DNA from: Terriglobales bacterium
GTDB taxonomy: Bacteria > Acidobacteriota > Terriglobia > Terriglobales > Acidobacteriaceae
DNA: 64,000 nucleotides
Direction of reading: 5' to 3'
NCBI GenBank assembly: GCA_035573675.1
Contig: DATMAB010000007.1
Coordinates: forward strand, 62,001-126,000
Shown: positions 26,317 through 35,078 of the stretch, in pieces
Numbering within the stretch: the stretch's first letter is position 1
Layout of the letters: every line of letters starts with the position of its first letter
Notes under the pieces: generated by a model
Told to the model about the DNA's origin: nothing
Databases searched by the model: none
Seen by the model: only the letters and a program-made list of their open reading frames with translations
Translations under genes and position numbers: made by a program

Positions 26317-26892
26317 ATGGCCAACCGTCTTGGACCGGCTTTGCGAGTCGGGGATGCAGCGCCGCCCCTGGAACTGCCCGCTGCCAACGGCGTCTGCGTG
26401 CGTCTTGAGGACTTCTGCGGGCGCCCGGTGCTCGTGTCGTTTCTCAGTCACGCCGCTTGACCCTTCGGTCGCACTCACCTGGTCCAGGTGATCGAGCAGA
26501 AGGAAGAAATCGAACGGTTGGGCGGGCAGGTGCTGCTGGTCACGCACGCCGAACTCCCCATGCTCGAGCGCAAGATGATGCATGACCTCGAGAATCCCTT
26601 TCCCTTGCTGCTCGACCCGCAAAAAGCCAGCTATCGGCAATGGGGACTGGGTAAGACGAACCTGGCGGGATCCGTGCTTTCGCCCAGCCTGAACTGGCGC
26701 TACCTCAAGCTTCTGCTGCGCGGCGAACGCTTCCTGGGAACCGCGCCCAACATGTTCCAGCTCGGCGGCGACTTCATCGTGGATTCCGCCGGCCTCATCG
26801 CCGCCGCCCACCCCATGCGCAACAACGGCGACCACGTCGAGGTTTCGGTGTTGCTGGACGGACTTCGCCGCCTCGCCACGCCCGTCCGCTGA
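26317..26892 (+). CDS. Candidate selenoprotein, peroxiredoxin-like (AhpC/TSA) family
   Basis: A 191-residue thioredoxin-fold protein if the in-frame TGA at 26458-26460 is read as selenocysteine. The upstream half is a normal peroxiredoxin start (VGDAAPPLELPAANGV, GRPVLVSFLSHAA). The TGA falls exactly at the peroxidatic or CxxC cysteine position: SHAA-U-PFGRTHL. The frame continues without a break through VLLVTHAELP and LGGDFIVDSAGLIAAAHPMR, typical of PF13911-like proteins, to 26892. A hairpin with a GGTCC loop begins 14 nt after the TGA, as expected of a bacterial SECIS. The second cysteine of CxxC is Gly. The alternative is a pseudogene by a Cys-to-stop mutation. No sel genes lie in the window. 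Confidence 0.75.
26475..26491 (+). promoter_or_regulatory. Candidate bacterial SECIS hairpin
   Basis: TCACCT, loop GGTCC, AGGTGA: a perfect 6-bp stem with a 5-nt loop starting with two G, placed 14 nt after the UGA codon (20 nt from UGA to the loop). Spacing and the GGUC loop resemble the E. coli fdhF element. Confidence 0.65.
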
Positions 26893-27091
26893 AGGCGGGC
26901 AAGCCATGCGTGCGCCCCGGTGGCCTGCCCATCACACGCTGGGGTGGCTTAGGTTGCCGCCGGACGTGTGCCACACGCGTGAAATCTGTGAGCGATTGAA
27001 AAAGATGTCGCTGTACGCCAGATTGGGAGAGGAACATGCAGCATACTGCACGCGCACGTGCCGCCTGATTCCCGGAATCGACTGACCCCGG

Positions 27092-27514
27092 TTACCGTGC
27101 AAACCACAGGCAGAAGATTGCCACGCCCACCGTCACGCTCCCTCCGACCGCCATCAGAACCGGGCCCAGCCAAAGGCTGTCAAAGCTTTCGATCTGCGCC
27201 CCGCCGGGATCGGCAGGATCGTACAGGACCGTGACCTCATCGCCCTCGTTGTGACTGGGTGCGTTGGACGCGGTGTCGGACACGATCCGGTGGATCCTTC
27301 CATCCGCAGTCGCAAACTCGAACACCGGCGCGTAGGCGGTGTCTTCGGACGATTCCACCGTCTTGAGTTCGCGGACAATCGCCGTGCTGCGAGCGCCCGT
27401 CCGCTGCAGGCGCAGCGTCTGCCGGGCGCTCCGCACCGCCGCCCCAAGCAGCGTCACAGCCGCCGCTCCGAACGCCACCCCAACGCCGCCCAGCAACAGT
27501 TTGTTGTCACTCAT
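27092..27514 (-). CDS. DUF3592 domain membrane protein
   Basis: A 140-residue protein with two predicted helices (about 6-26 and 115-137) around an extracytoplasmic beta-rich loop (RSTAIVRELKTV, YAPVFEFATADGRIH, VTVLYDPADPGGAQIESF). The YDPADP turn is the DUF3592 hallmark, as in the protein at 16648-17265. Function unknown. The 199 bp between it and the selenoprotein gene contain nothing recognisable. Confidence 0.75.
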   Translation of the reverse strand: MSDNKLLLGGVGVAFGAAAVTLLGAAVRSARQTLRLQRTGARSTAIVRELKTVESSEDTAYAPVFEFATADGRIHRIVSDTASNAPSHNEGDEVTVLYDPADPGGAQIESFDSLWLGPVLMAVGGSVTVGVAIFCLWFAR

Positions 27515-27603
27515 TCGCGATAGGTGCTGAGTTCGCTCCGCCCCGTAGGCGAGCGCAGTATAGCGTGGGCAGTGCCTAGGGCTACGGAAAAGCGATAGAT
27601 ATC

Positions 27604-27680
27604 TGGCGCGCCCGAAGGGATTCGAACCCCTGACCTATTGCTCCGGAGGCAATCGCTCTATCCAGCTGAGCTACGGGCGC
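27604..27680 (-). tRNA. tRNA-Arg (anticodon CCG)
   Basis: A complete cloverleaf read on the minus strand: acceptor stem GCGCCCG/CGGGCGC, D-arm GCTC-GAGC, anticodon stem ATTGC/GCAAT with the 7-nt loop CTCCGGA (anticodon CCG), T-arm AGGGG-TTCGAAT-CCCTT, discriminator G and encoded CCA. A TATAAT-like -10 box lies at 27692-27697, 12-17 bp upstream. Confidence 0.97.
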
Positions 27681-27691
27681 GCAGTATATCG

Positions 27692-27697
27692 ATTATA
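27692..27697 (-). promoter_or_regulatory. -10 box of the tRNA-Arg gene
   Basis: TATAAT on the minus strand 11 bp before the tRNA 5' end. No convincing -35 box was found; it overlaps the space after the LLM gene stop. Confidence 0.45.
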
Positions 27698-27711
27698 GCT
27701 TGCGCACGGGC

Positions 27712-28728
27712 TCAATCGCGGAACTCTCTCGCCAGCGCAGTCAGCCGCGCATCGTCCACGGAAGTCTCGTACGGCTGATACAGCGCCACGCGGTCCAGCA
27801 ATCCCTGGTAGCGTTCGCGCAGCTTCGGCCCGATGGTCTCGTAGGTTCCGCTCACCGCAATGGCATCGAGCATCTCATCGGTGATGAGCCGTGCCATCCC
27901 CTTCCAATCACCTTCCAGCGATTTGCGGTGCAGCTCCGGCGCAACGCCTTCCCAGCCGTGCGTCTCCAGCACCGGCGCATAAGTCCGAGTAGAGGCGTAA
28001 AACGCGATTTGCTGCCGTACCGCTTCCGTGTTCCGGGCACGCTCCTGCTCGCTGTCTCCCACCACCACGAAGCTGGCGGTGGCCAACGTGAAGTTTGCGC
28101 GTGAACGTCCGGAGGCGCGCAGTCCTTCCTCCACCGCCGGGTGCACATACTCGCGCAGGTACTTGGGCGTGTGGAAGGGGTGTACGTGCAGCCCGTCACA
28201 CACTTCTCCTGCCATGCGGCACATGTACCGGTTCACGCCCGCGATGAAGACAGGGATGTCGGGGTGCGCGATAGGACCGGGGTTGAAGAAGGGCGTCATC
28301 AGATCGAAGCGGTAGAAGTCACCCTGGAAGCGCAGCGGTGTTCCGTTCTGCCAGCACTCCCAGATGGCCCGCAGCGCCTGCACTACCTCGCGCAGCTTCG
28401 GTCCCGGCGACTCGAACTTCACCGAGAACCGCCGCTGGTTGTGCGCTTTCACCTGCGACCCCAGTCCCAGGATCAGCCGCCCGCGGGAAGCCTTCTGAAG
28501 GTCCCACGCGGTATAGGCCAGGACCATGGGGCTGCGGGGGAACGCCACGGCAATCGACGTCCCGAGCTTCAGGGAGGAAGTCGCGGTGCTCGCGACCGCC
28601 AGAGGCAGAAAGGGATCGTGCTGCGTCTCCTGTGTCCACAGGCAGTCGTAGCCGGCCGCCTCTGCCTTGCGCGCTTCTTCCGGGACAGCTTGCAGATCGT
28701 AGTCGCGCAGCCCGACGTCGAGCTTCAC
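27712..28728 (-). CDS. LLM class F420-dependent oxidoreductase (TIGR03617-like)
   Basis: A 338-residue luciferase-like TIM-barrel flavin enzyme. Family marks: AEAAGYDCLWTQETQHDPFLPLA, LKLGTSIAVAFPRSPM, GRLILGLGSQVKAHNQRRFS, and PVFIAGVNRYMCRMAGEVCDGLHVHPFH. The sequence resembles the TIGR03617 subgroup annotated as probable F420-dependent enzymes. Whether the organism makes F420 cannot be judged here. The start is GTG at 28728. The substrate is unknown. Confidence 0.87.
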   Translation of the reverse strand: MKLDVGLRDYDLQAVPEEARKAEAAGYDCLWTQETQHDPFLPLAVASTATSSLKLGTSIAVAFPRSPMVLAYTAWDLQKASRGRLILGLGSQVKAHNQRRFSVKFESPGPKLREVVQALRAIWECWQNGTPLRFQGDFYRFDLMTPFFNPGPIAHPDIPVFIAGVNRYMCRMAGEVCDGLHVHPFHTPKYLREYVHPAVEEGLRASGRSRANFTLATASFVVVGDSEQERARNTEAVRQQIAFYASTRTYAPVLETHGWEGVAPELHRKSLEGDWKGMARLITDEMLDAIAVSGTYETIGPKLRERYQGLLDRVALYQPYETSVDDARLTALAREFRD

Positions 28729-28793
28729 GGGTGCCTCCGTGCGCGGATTCTAACGGATTGCGTAGGGAATGCGCCGGGCGCAGGTCGCGCCGG

Positions 28794-29237
28794 TTACGCC
28801 TTTTCCACCGCCGACAGGTGCTCGTGCACGATGCGCAGATGGCCGTCAGCGTCCAGGGCGAATACCTGCGTCGCGCGGCCGTTGCGGATCTCCTCGCCCA
28901 CCGTCTTGCCCATGGCGCCGGCGATGCGTTCGGCGCGGAATTGGAAGGTGTAGCTGGCCACGGCGACGCTCTCACCCAGCATGGTGACCTCGATGGGCCC
29001 CAGTTGCACGCGGATGCTGGCCTGCGGATGGAAGTATTCGCGCTGCCGCCGGGCTGCCGCCAGCCGTCCCGGTTCGGAGCGCAGCGACGCGGAGCCAAAC
29101 ACCGTCGACTCCGGCCCGTAGAACTGCGTCAAGACTGCCGCCGACTTCGAGGTGAACGCGTTCCAGAAGCGCTCCACCTCGGCCTGCACCTGAGTGGCGG
29201 TCAACCGTTCGATGGTGTTGGTGGACACGTCCGCCAA
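28794..29237 (-). CDS. SnoaL-like (NTF2 fold) domain protein
   Basis: A 147-residue protein with the NTF2-like cone fold: VERFWNAFTSKSAAVLTQFYGPESTVFGS, then IRVQLGPIEVTMLGESVAVASYTFQF and ATQVFALDADGHLRIVHEHLS. It resembles DUF4440/SnoaL-like proteins acting as enzymes or binding modules; no function can be named. The start is ambiguous: TTG at 29237 or a GTG four codons on. It is in the same direction as the LLM enzyme, 65 bp upstream. Confidence 0.7.
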   Translation of the reverse strand: MADVSTNTIERLTATQVQAEVERFWNAFTSKSAAVLTQFYGPESTVFGSASLRSEPGRLAAARRQREYFHPQASIRVQLGPIEVTMLGESVAVASYTFQFRAERIAGAMGKTVGEEIRNGRATQVFALDADGHLRIVHEHLSAVEKA

Positions 29238-29284
29238 ACTACAACAGGAGCGCAGCGAACGCTATCAACTAGGTTGGTACGTCC

Positions 29285-29320
29285 GTCAGTACCCAGTACC
29301 CCAGTACGCAGTACCCGGTG
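29285..29320. repeat. Heptamer array 5a
   Basis: Five units of the type GTCAGTA, CCCAGTA, CGCAGTA (one unit is 8 bp). It lies between the SnoaL-like and anti-sigma genes. Confidence 0.6.
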
Positions 29321-29330
29321 GGGGCCTTTG

Positions 29331-29372
29331 GCGGAAAGCGGAAAGTGGAAGGCGGACAGCGGAGAGCGGAAA
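29331..29372. repeat. Heptamer array 5b
   Basis: Six units in exact 7-bp phase, consensus GCGGAAA, ending 6 bp before the anti-sigma stop codon. A second unit type directly after array 5a. Confidence 0.65.
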
Positions 29373-29378
29373 GCGCCT

Positions 29379-30170
29379 CTACATTCCCGCCGCGCCCAGC
29401 ATGATGATGGGCATCGTCGGCGTGCTGGAGCCTTGTTCGGGCTCGAGCGTGATGGCGAACGCCTTGGCCTCGACTCCGGCGGGCAGCGGAGGCGCAGCCA
29501 CCACCGCACTGCCGCGTGCGTCGGGCTTGAAAACGCCGGCGGGGATGGGTGGCTGGCCGCTCGTCGGTACCAGCCACAACTCGTACGCTTTCCCTGGCGG
29601 CGCGGGAGTAAAGTTGCTGGCCACGAACACCAGCGCTCCCTTCGATTGCAGGTAGATGGCTTTGCCCTGGGGCTGGGGTTTCGACTTGATGTCCACCAGG
29701 GTGAACTGCACGGTGTCGGGCGCCATGAGCACGTCGGCGATGCGCCGCGCGGCCTCCAGTTCCGTGCGCTGCTGTTGCAGTTCGGCGCGCAGTTGCTCCA
29801 AGTGGATGTTGGCGTAGGCCAGCTTGCGGCGCACCTGCACGTTCTCCCGCCACAGCAGGATGCCGAACAGCGCCATCGCGATGGTGGCGAACACCGGGGC
29901 CAGCGTCCACCAGGGACGCTTCAGGCGCACCAGGCGCGAGCGTGGCTCCTCCGCGATGGCCGCCAGCAGGCGCTTGCGCGCGCGTTCCGGAGGGGCGGGA
30001 CCGGTGGCGGTCAGCGCCAGCAGCGCCACGTCTCCCCGCAGCCGCTCCAGCTCCTGCCGGCAGGCGGAGCACCCGGCCACGTGCTGCTCCAGCGTGGCGC
30101 GCTCCTCGCCCTCCAGCGCTCCCAGCGCCAGGAGGGCGAGGTCGTCGGCGAATGGTTCGTGCGTCGTCAT
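29379..30170 (-). CDS. Anti-sigma factor, RskA-like with zinc finger
   Basis: A 263-residue single-pass membrane protein. The N-terminal anti-sigma zinc finger (HVAGCSACRQEL: His30, Cys34, Cys37) binds the ECF sigma factor, one helix spans about 86-106 (LAPVFATIAMALFGILLW), and a periplasmic RskA-type domain follows (QFTLVDIKSKPQPQGKA, AYELWLVPTSGQPPIPAGVF). It starts at the ATG overlapping the sigma factor stop by 4 bp. Control is by sequestering the sigma factor until a signal triggers release or proteolysis. Confidence 0.92.
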   Translation of the reverse strand: MTTHEPFADDLALLALGALEGEERATLEQHVAGCSACRQELERLRGDVALLALTATGPAPPERARKRLLAAIAEEPRSRLVRLKRPWWTLAPVFATIAMALFGILLWRENVQVRRKLAYANIHLEQLRAELQQQRTELEAARRIADVLMAPDTVQFTLVDIKSKPQPQGKAIYLQSKGALVFVASNFTPAPPGKAYELWLVPTSGQPPIPAGVFKPDARGSAVVAAPPLPAGVEAKAFAITLEPEQGSSTPTMPIIMLGAAGM

Positions 30171-30781
30171 GCGGCAATCGCCTTTCGCAGCGCCAGCAGC
30201 GCCGTACGGATGCGGGTCTTCACCGTGCCCAGCGGTTCGCCCAGTTGGGCCGCGATCTCGGTGTGCGTCAGTCCGTCGAAGAAGGCCATTTCCAGCGCCT
30301 TGCGCTGCTCGGCGGGCAGTCCGCCCAGCACTCCGCGCACTTTTTCCATCGCCCGGCTCCGTTCGGCCGCGTCATCCAAGTCGGCTTCGACGGACAGCAT
30401 CACCTCGCTGACGTCATCCTCCGGGCGCCGCTTGCGCTGCAGGTCGATGGCCTTGTGGCGCGCGATCACCGCCAGCCAGGCCGTCATGGTACCGCGGCTG
30501 GCGTCGAACACTCCGGGATTGCGCCACAGTTGCATGAAAACGTCCTGCAGCACATCCTCGGCGGCGGCCGTATCTCCCAGCACCCGCAGCGCCACGGCGT
30601 AGACCACGCGCGAGTAGCGGTCATACAGCTCCGCCATGGCAGACTGGTCCCCTCCCCGCACCCGTGCGACGAGCGCCGCGTCCGTCAGGCCTGGTTGTGT
30701 CTGCGCACCCGGCACGCCGGTGTCTGCTGCTTCTCCTGAAGTACGGCCCGGCGGCGATAGCGGTTTTCCGGGCAACCGCAA
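30167..30781 (-). CDS. ECF RNA polymerase sigma factor (SigK/RpoE-like)
   Basis: A 204-residue sigma-70 family factor. Region 2 (AMAELYDRYSRVVYAVALRVLGDTAAAEDVLQDVF begins it, WLAVIARHKAIDLQRKR ends it) and region 4 (LPAEQRKALEMAFFDGLTH, HTEIAAQLGEPLGTVKTRI) are both complete. It directs transcription of an unknown regulon and is held by the overlapping anti-sigma gene. The start is uncertain: the TTG at 30781 gives an unusual 30-residue leader. Confidence 0.92.
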   Translation of the reverse strand: MRLPGKPLSPPGRTSGEAADTGVPGAQTQPGLTDAALVARVRGGDQSAMAELYDRYSRVVYAVALRVLGDTAAAEDVLQDVFMQLWRNPGVFDASRGTMTAWLAVIARHKAIDLQRKRRPEDDVSEVMLSVEADLDDAAERSRAMEKVRGVLGGLPAEQRKALEMAFFDGLTHTEIAAQLGEPLGTVKTRIRTALLALRKAIAA

Positions 30782-30946
30782 TCCGCCGCCCCGCCTCTCA
30801 CGTACTGATAGCAGCGAGCGGGTGGGCCACCTGCTGAACCGCGGCCTACCTTAGCAGCATTCGTCCCTGTCCACAACCGGCCTTCGAGCCCGGAATCGCG
30901 GTACAATCTCGGGCCTCGAAGTTCGCATTCCAAAGGAGAGCGTGCG

Positions 30947-31261
30947 ATGAAGAAGCTGATTGCTCTGGTGAGTGTCGTAGTACTGGTCGGCGGCATGGCG
31001 CTGGCCGGCGAAGCCAAGAAGGGCGAGTGGACCGGCACCGTAAGCGATTCCATGTGCGGCGCCAAGGCCAACCACTCCGCCGAGTGCACCAAGAAGTGCA
31101 TCGCCGGCGGTTCCAAGATGGTGCTGGTCAACGACGCCGACAAGAAGCTGCTGGAGGTCGCCAACCCCGACAAGCTGGCCGGCCATGAAGGCCACAAGGT
31201 CAAGGTCACGGGCTCGGTGGAGAATGACAAGCTCACCGTGGATACCGTGGCCATGATGTAG
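30947..31261 (+). CDS. Small secreted protein of unknown function
   Basis: A 104-residue protein. A signal peptide (MKKLIALVSVVVLVGGMALA) is followed by GEWTGTVSDSMCGAKANHS, two further Cys-rich turns (ECTKKCIAGG) and an OB-like strand pattern (GHKVKVTGSVENDKLTVDTV). Three cysteines could form a disulfide or bind metal. Many Acidobacteriota carry similar proteins without known role. AAAGGAGAG precedes the ATG, and a strong intrinsic terminator follows the stop. Confidence 0.75.
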   Translation: MKKLIALVSVVVLVGGMALAGEAKKGEWTGTVSDSMCGAKANHSAECTKKCIAGGSKMVLVNDADKKLLEVANPDKLAGHEGHKVKVTGSVENDKLTVDTVAMM

Positions 31262-31300
31262 CAAGAACGCCCCGCAATCATTGCATCCTGTGGAGCGTCG

Positions 31301-31343
31301 AAGGCCGCAGGCTTCGTGGGGGAGCCTGCGGCCTTTTCTTGTT
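31301..31343 (+). terminator. Rho-independent terminator
   Basis: AAGGCCGCAGGCT (31301-31313), 9-nt loop, AGCCTGCGGCCTT (31323-31335): a perfect 13-bp stem followed by TTCTTGTT. It ends the transcript of the small secreted protein. Confidence 0.85.
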
Positions 31344-31577
31344 AATCGCCCTTACTCCACTCCGGCCTCCCGCAAGGCGGCGGCCATGCGGCGGTCTTTG
31401 CTTTCGGACCCGCGCCCGGCCGATTCTACTCCGCAGGGCGGGAGGTGAAGGCGGGAATGCAATTCGTCGCCCAGGCGCTTCTCGGGGAGCCCATTCGCCA
31501 CTCTTCCCCTCTCCCAAGGCGTTTGAGTTTTCCTTGCCCTTCCGGTATGGTTGTGTCCTTCCCGAAAGGCCCTCCCG

Positions 31578-32513
31578 ATGCCTGTGGATTACGAACGCAG
31601 CCGGCTGCTGTTCAGGCGCCTGAGCCGTCTGGTTGGTCGCGCCCGCAAGAAGCCCCAGGTGGAAACCGTGCACCAGATCCGCACCACAGCCCGGCGCTTG
31701 GAGGCGCTGCTCGAGGCCCACGCCGAGCACACCGGTACGGCCCACACCAAGCTGGCCAAGCGCCTGCGGCGGTTGCGGCGCCGCGCCGGCCGGGTGCGCG
31801 ACTTGGACGTGCAGATGGCAGCCCTGCGCACGGTGAAGATCGGCCGTGACGCCGCCCGCAAGACCCAGCTGATGGATTACCTGGCCGCCGAGCGCGCCCG
31901 CCGCGAGCGCAAGCTCGTGGCCGCGCTCGACGACGACTCCCTGCGCAAGCTGCGCCGCCAGTTGCGCCGCGCCCAGGCCGAAGTCGCACCTATGGAGAAT
32001 CCCGGCCCGGCCGGCGATTCTCCCGTTCGCCCGCGCCACCGTTCGCCGCTGGAGCCGCTGCCTATGGCCCTGCGCGCCTTCGCCCGGCTGGTGCGCGAGA
32101 CCGGCCCCCTCACGGAAGCCAACCTGCATGAATTCCGCACCCGCGGGAAACGTGTCCGCTACCTGGCGGAGATGGCCGGTGACGATCCCGACGCCAAGCG
32201 CGTCGTCAAGGAACTCAAACGCATGCAGGATGCCATCGGCGAATGGCATGACTGGCTCGTGCTCACCCGGAAGGCCGAGGAACTGTTCGCCGACGGCGGC
32301 GAGTCTCCCCTGCTTTCCGCCCTGCGCAATCTCACCCGTGCCCGCTTCATGCGCGCCCTGCGCTCGGCCTCCGACGTCAAGCGCACCCTGCTCGAGATGC
32401 ACAAGGCGCTGGGCGGCCGCGGAGGCCCCGGCGTACCCGTCTCCCCGGAGCAGCCCAAGCCCAGCCGCAGCGAACAGCCGCCGACCGTGCTCGCGGAAGA
32501 GGCCAGCGCCTAG
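31578..32513 (+). CDS. CHAD domain protein
   Basis: A 311-residue helical, highly basic protein (many Arg/Lys/His). The CHAD signature is VHQIRTTARRLEALLEAH and, in the second half, LHEFRTRGKRVRYLAEMAG with HDWLVL. CHAD domains bind polyphosphate through conserved histidines and basic residues and locate to polyphosphate granules. It starts at ATG 31578 and precedes ppk1, fitting a role in polyphosphate organisation. A Pro-rich tail follows residue 285. Confidence 0.9.
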   Translation: MPVDYERSRLLFRRLSRLVGRARKKPQVETVHQIRTTARRLEALLEAHAEHTGTAHTKLAKRLRRLRRRAGRVRDLDVQMAALRTVKIGRDAARKTQLMDYLAAERARRERKLVAALDDDSLRKLRRQLRRAQAEVAPMENPGPAGDSPVRPRHRSPLEPLPMALRAFARLVRETGPLTEANLHEFRTRGKRVRYLAEMAGDDPDAKRVVKELKRMQDAIGEWHDWLVLTRKAEELFADGGESPLLSALRNLTRARFMRALRSASDVKRTLLEMHKALGGRGGPGVPVSPEQPKPSRSEQPPTVLAEEASA

Positions 32514-32715
32514 GGATTTGGTAATTGTGTGATTTAATAATTCGGCGATTTTCTTTCCGATTCCAAATTTCCAAACTACCAGATTTCCCAGTCCCAAGGC
32601 TCCGCTCGTTCGTCTACTTAACCTATTGCAAAAAAACAACTTATAGTGCTATTTCGCGCCTTGTTCCGCTCCTTGCGCTCAGGCATACTAGAGGCGTTCC
32701 CCCGCCGTTGGCTTT

Positions 32716-34842
32716 ATGACCCGGGCATCTCTGGAGAGTTCAGCCTTTTACCTCAACCGCGAGTCCTCCTGGCTGGCGTTCAACCGCCGTGTGCTGGAGG
32801 AAGCCGAGGACGCCCGCAATCCTTTGCTCGAGCGGCTGAAGTTCCTGGCCATCACAGCCAGCAACCTGGACGAGTTCTTCGAAGTGCGCGTGGCCAGCCT
32901 GCTGCAGCGGATCGAGGACGGCCACGGTGAGACCGGCCCCGACGGTACGCCGCCACTCGAGGAGCGCGACCTGCTCGCCCGCCTGACCCATGAGTTCGTG
33001 GACGCGCAGTATCGCTGCTGGAACCAGCAGTTACGTCCGGCGCTGGCTGAGCAGGGCATACGGGTGCTGGGGCTGGACCAGCTCGACACCGACCAGCTCG
33101 CCTTCGTCACCGACTACTGCGAACGCGAACTCGACCCCTTGCTGACGCCCATCACGGTGGACCCGGCGCATCCGTTTCCGCGGGTCATCAACAAGGCGCT
33201 GTGCCTCGCGTTCCTGCTCAAGCGGCGCCGGCGCGCCGCCGCCGCCTACATGGGCGTGGTCACGGTACCGCGCGTGCTGCCGCGCCTGGTGCGGTTGCCC
33301 TCCAGCGGTTCCACCGATGACTACATCTTCCTGGCCGACCTGGTGGCCTTCCACGCCGCCGACATGTATCGCGGCTACGACATCGTTTCCGCGGCCGCCT
33401 TCCGCGTCACCCGCAACTCGAATCTTTACCTGCAGGAAGAGGAGGCCCGCAGCCTCCTGGACTCCGTGCGCACCGAACTGCACAACCGTCGCAAGGGCGA
33501 CGCCGTGCGCCTGGAGATCGAATCGGAAGCCGACCCGCAGATCGTCGAGCGTTTGCGCACCACCTTCGACCTCGAGAACTGGCAGGTCTACCCGGTCGAC
33601 GGTCCGCTGAACCTCTCCCGGCTGATGGCCATCTATGACGAGATCCAGCGCCCGGAACTGAAGTTCAGGCCTTTTACGCCGCGCGAGCTGCGGCTGACGG
33701 CGAAGTCCCGCGATCTGTTCGAGGAGCTGCGCCGCCACGACGTCCTCCTGCACCATCCTTTCGATTCCTACGACGCCGTGGTCAGCTTCATTCGCGCGGC
33801 TGCCGAGGACCCGCGCGTCCTCTCCATCAAGCAGACTCTCTACCGCACCAGCGAGGATTCTCCCATCCTGCAGGCGCTGATGGAGGCCGCGCAGCAGAAG
33901 GAAGTCACCGTCGTCGTCGAGCTCAAGGCGCGCTTCGACGAGGCCTCCAACATCCGCTGGGCGCGGAGCCTGGAAGACGCCGGCGTACAGGTCTTTCACG
34001 GTCTGGTGGGCCTGAAGACCCATTGCAAGCTGGCGCTGCTGGTGCGCCGCGATCCCGACGGCGAGACCCGCCGCTACGCCCATCTCGGCACCGGCAACTA
34101 CAACCAGATCACGGCCCGCTTCTACACCGATATGAGCCTGCTCACCGCCGACGAGGAAGTCACCGGCGCGGTGCACAGCGTGTTCAATTTCCTCACCGCC
34201 TACGCGGAACGTTCCGAATATCATCCCCTGCACGTGGCTCCGCTGGATCTGGCGGAGAAATCCCTGGGGCTGATCGCGCGCGAAGCCGAGCACGCGCGCG
34301 CCGGCCGTCCGGCGCGCATCATCGCCAAGATGAACGCGCTCCTCGACAAGAACATCATCCAGGCGCTCTATCGCGCTTCGCAGGCCGGGGTGGAAATCGA
34401 CTTGATCGTGCGCGGCATGTGCGCCCTGCGCCCGGGCGTGCGCGGCGTCAGCGACCACATTCGCGTGCGTTCCATCGTAGGCCGCTTCCTGGAGCACAGC
34501 CGCATCTTCTACTTCGCCAACGGGGGCGAGGACGAGGTCTATCTCTCCAGCGCCGACTGGATGCCGCGCAACCTCTATGAGCGCGTCGAAGTCACCTTCC
34601 CGCTGCGCGATGCGCTGCTCCGCCAGCGCGTCAAGCAGGAGGTCCTCGAAACCTATCTCGCCGATACCCTCAAGGCCCGCCTGCTCCGCCCCGACGGCAG
34701 CTACGTGCGGCCTCCCCAGCCCGTTCGCGGCGGCCTGAACGCTCAGGAGTTCCTCATCGGCTTGGCCGAGGGCCGCTTCGCGCTGGAGAAACTGCCGCGC
34801 CCCGCGCGCCGTCCCATCCGCATGCGCAAGGGACCGCGCTGA
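32716..34842 (+). CDS. ppk1: Polyphosphate kinase 1
   Basis: A 708-residue enzyme that polymerises the terminal phosphate of ATP into polyphosphate, and can run in reverse. Order: N-terminal domain (SWLAFNRRVLEEAEDARNPLLERLKF begins it), head domain, then two catalytic domains with the autophosphorylated His456 in AHLGTGNYNQ and the second His594 in FLEHSRIFYF. VRGMCALRPGV is the CCLRPG-like motif. The length matches the family. It is preceded by CHAD and followed by sixA and ppx-type genes. The start ATG lacks a clear ribosome-binding site. Confidence 0.96.
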   Translation: MTRASLESSAFYLNRESSWLAFNRRVLEEAEDARNPLLERLKFLAITASNLDEFFEVRVASLLQRIEDGHGETGPDGTPPLEERDLLARLTHEFVDAQYRCWNQQLRPALAEQGIRVLGLDQLDTDQLAFVTDYCERELDPLLTPITVDPAHPFPRVINKALCLAFLLKRRRRAAAAYMGVVTVPRVLPRLVRLPSSGSTDDYIFLADLVAFHAADMYRGYDIVSAAAFRVTRNSNLYLQEEEARSLLDSVRTELHNRRKGDAVRLEIESEADPQIVERLRTTFDLENWQVYPVDGPLNLSRLMAIYDEIQRPELKFRPFTPRELRLTAKSRDLFEELRRHDVLLHHPFDSYDAVVSFIRAAAEDPRVLSIKQTLYRTSEDSPILQALMEAAQQKEVTVVVELKARFDEASNIRWARSLEDAGVQVFHGLVGLKTHCKLALLVRRDPDGETRRYAHLGTGNYNQITARFYTDMSLLTADEEVTGAVHSVFNFLTAYAERSEYHPLHVAPLDLAEKSLGLIAREAEHARAGRPARIIAKMNALLDKNIIQALYRASQAGVEIDLIVRGMCALRPGVRGVSDHIRVRSIVGRFLEHSRIFYFANGGEDEVYLSSADWMPRNLYERVEVTFPLRDALLRQRVKQEVLETYLADTLKARLLRPDGSYVRPPQPVRGGLNAQEFLIGLAEGRFALEKLPRPARRPIRMRKGPR

Positions 34843-34976
34843 CGGTGCTCCATGTCTGCGCCTAGCCTTCCGGCGCAGAGGTGGGGTGTCGCCCGCCAAG
34901 TGCGCCGAGACGGCCAGAAGACGATTCGAACCCCACGTTTTCACCCATTCGCACGAATCGTCCTGGGGCCAAGTGC

Positions 34977-35004
34977 TGATTGCTTATCGCTTATTGCTTA
35001 TTGC
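34977..35004. repeat. Heptamer array 6
   Basis: Four units TGATTGC, TTATCGC, TTATTGC, TTATTGC, the reverse-strand form of the AGCAATA/AGCGATA type seen in other arrays. It lies in the gap before sixA. Confidence 0.6.
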
Positions 35005-35078
35005 GCTTATTCCTCCCCAACGTTTCATCATCTGTTAATCTCTCTGTAATCTTTTCCTGCTGAGATGAGCCCCGGAAA

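Noticed and set aside
33031-34944. A 637-codon frame on the minus strand
   Set aside because: Antisense to ppk1, which has complete catalytic motifs.
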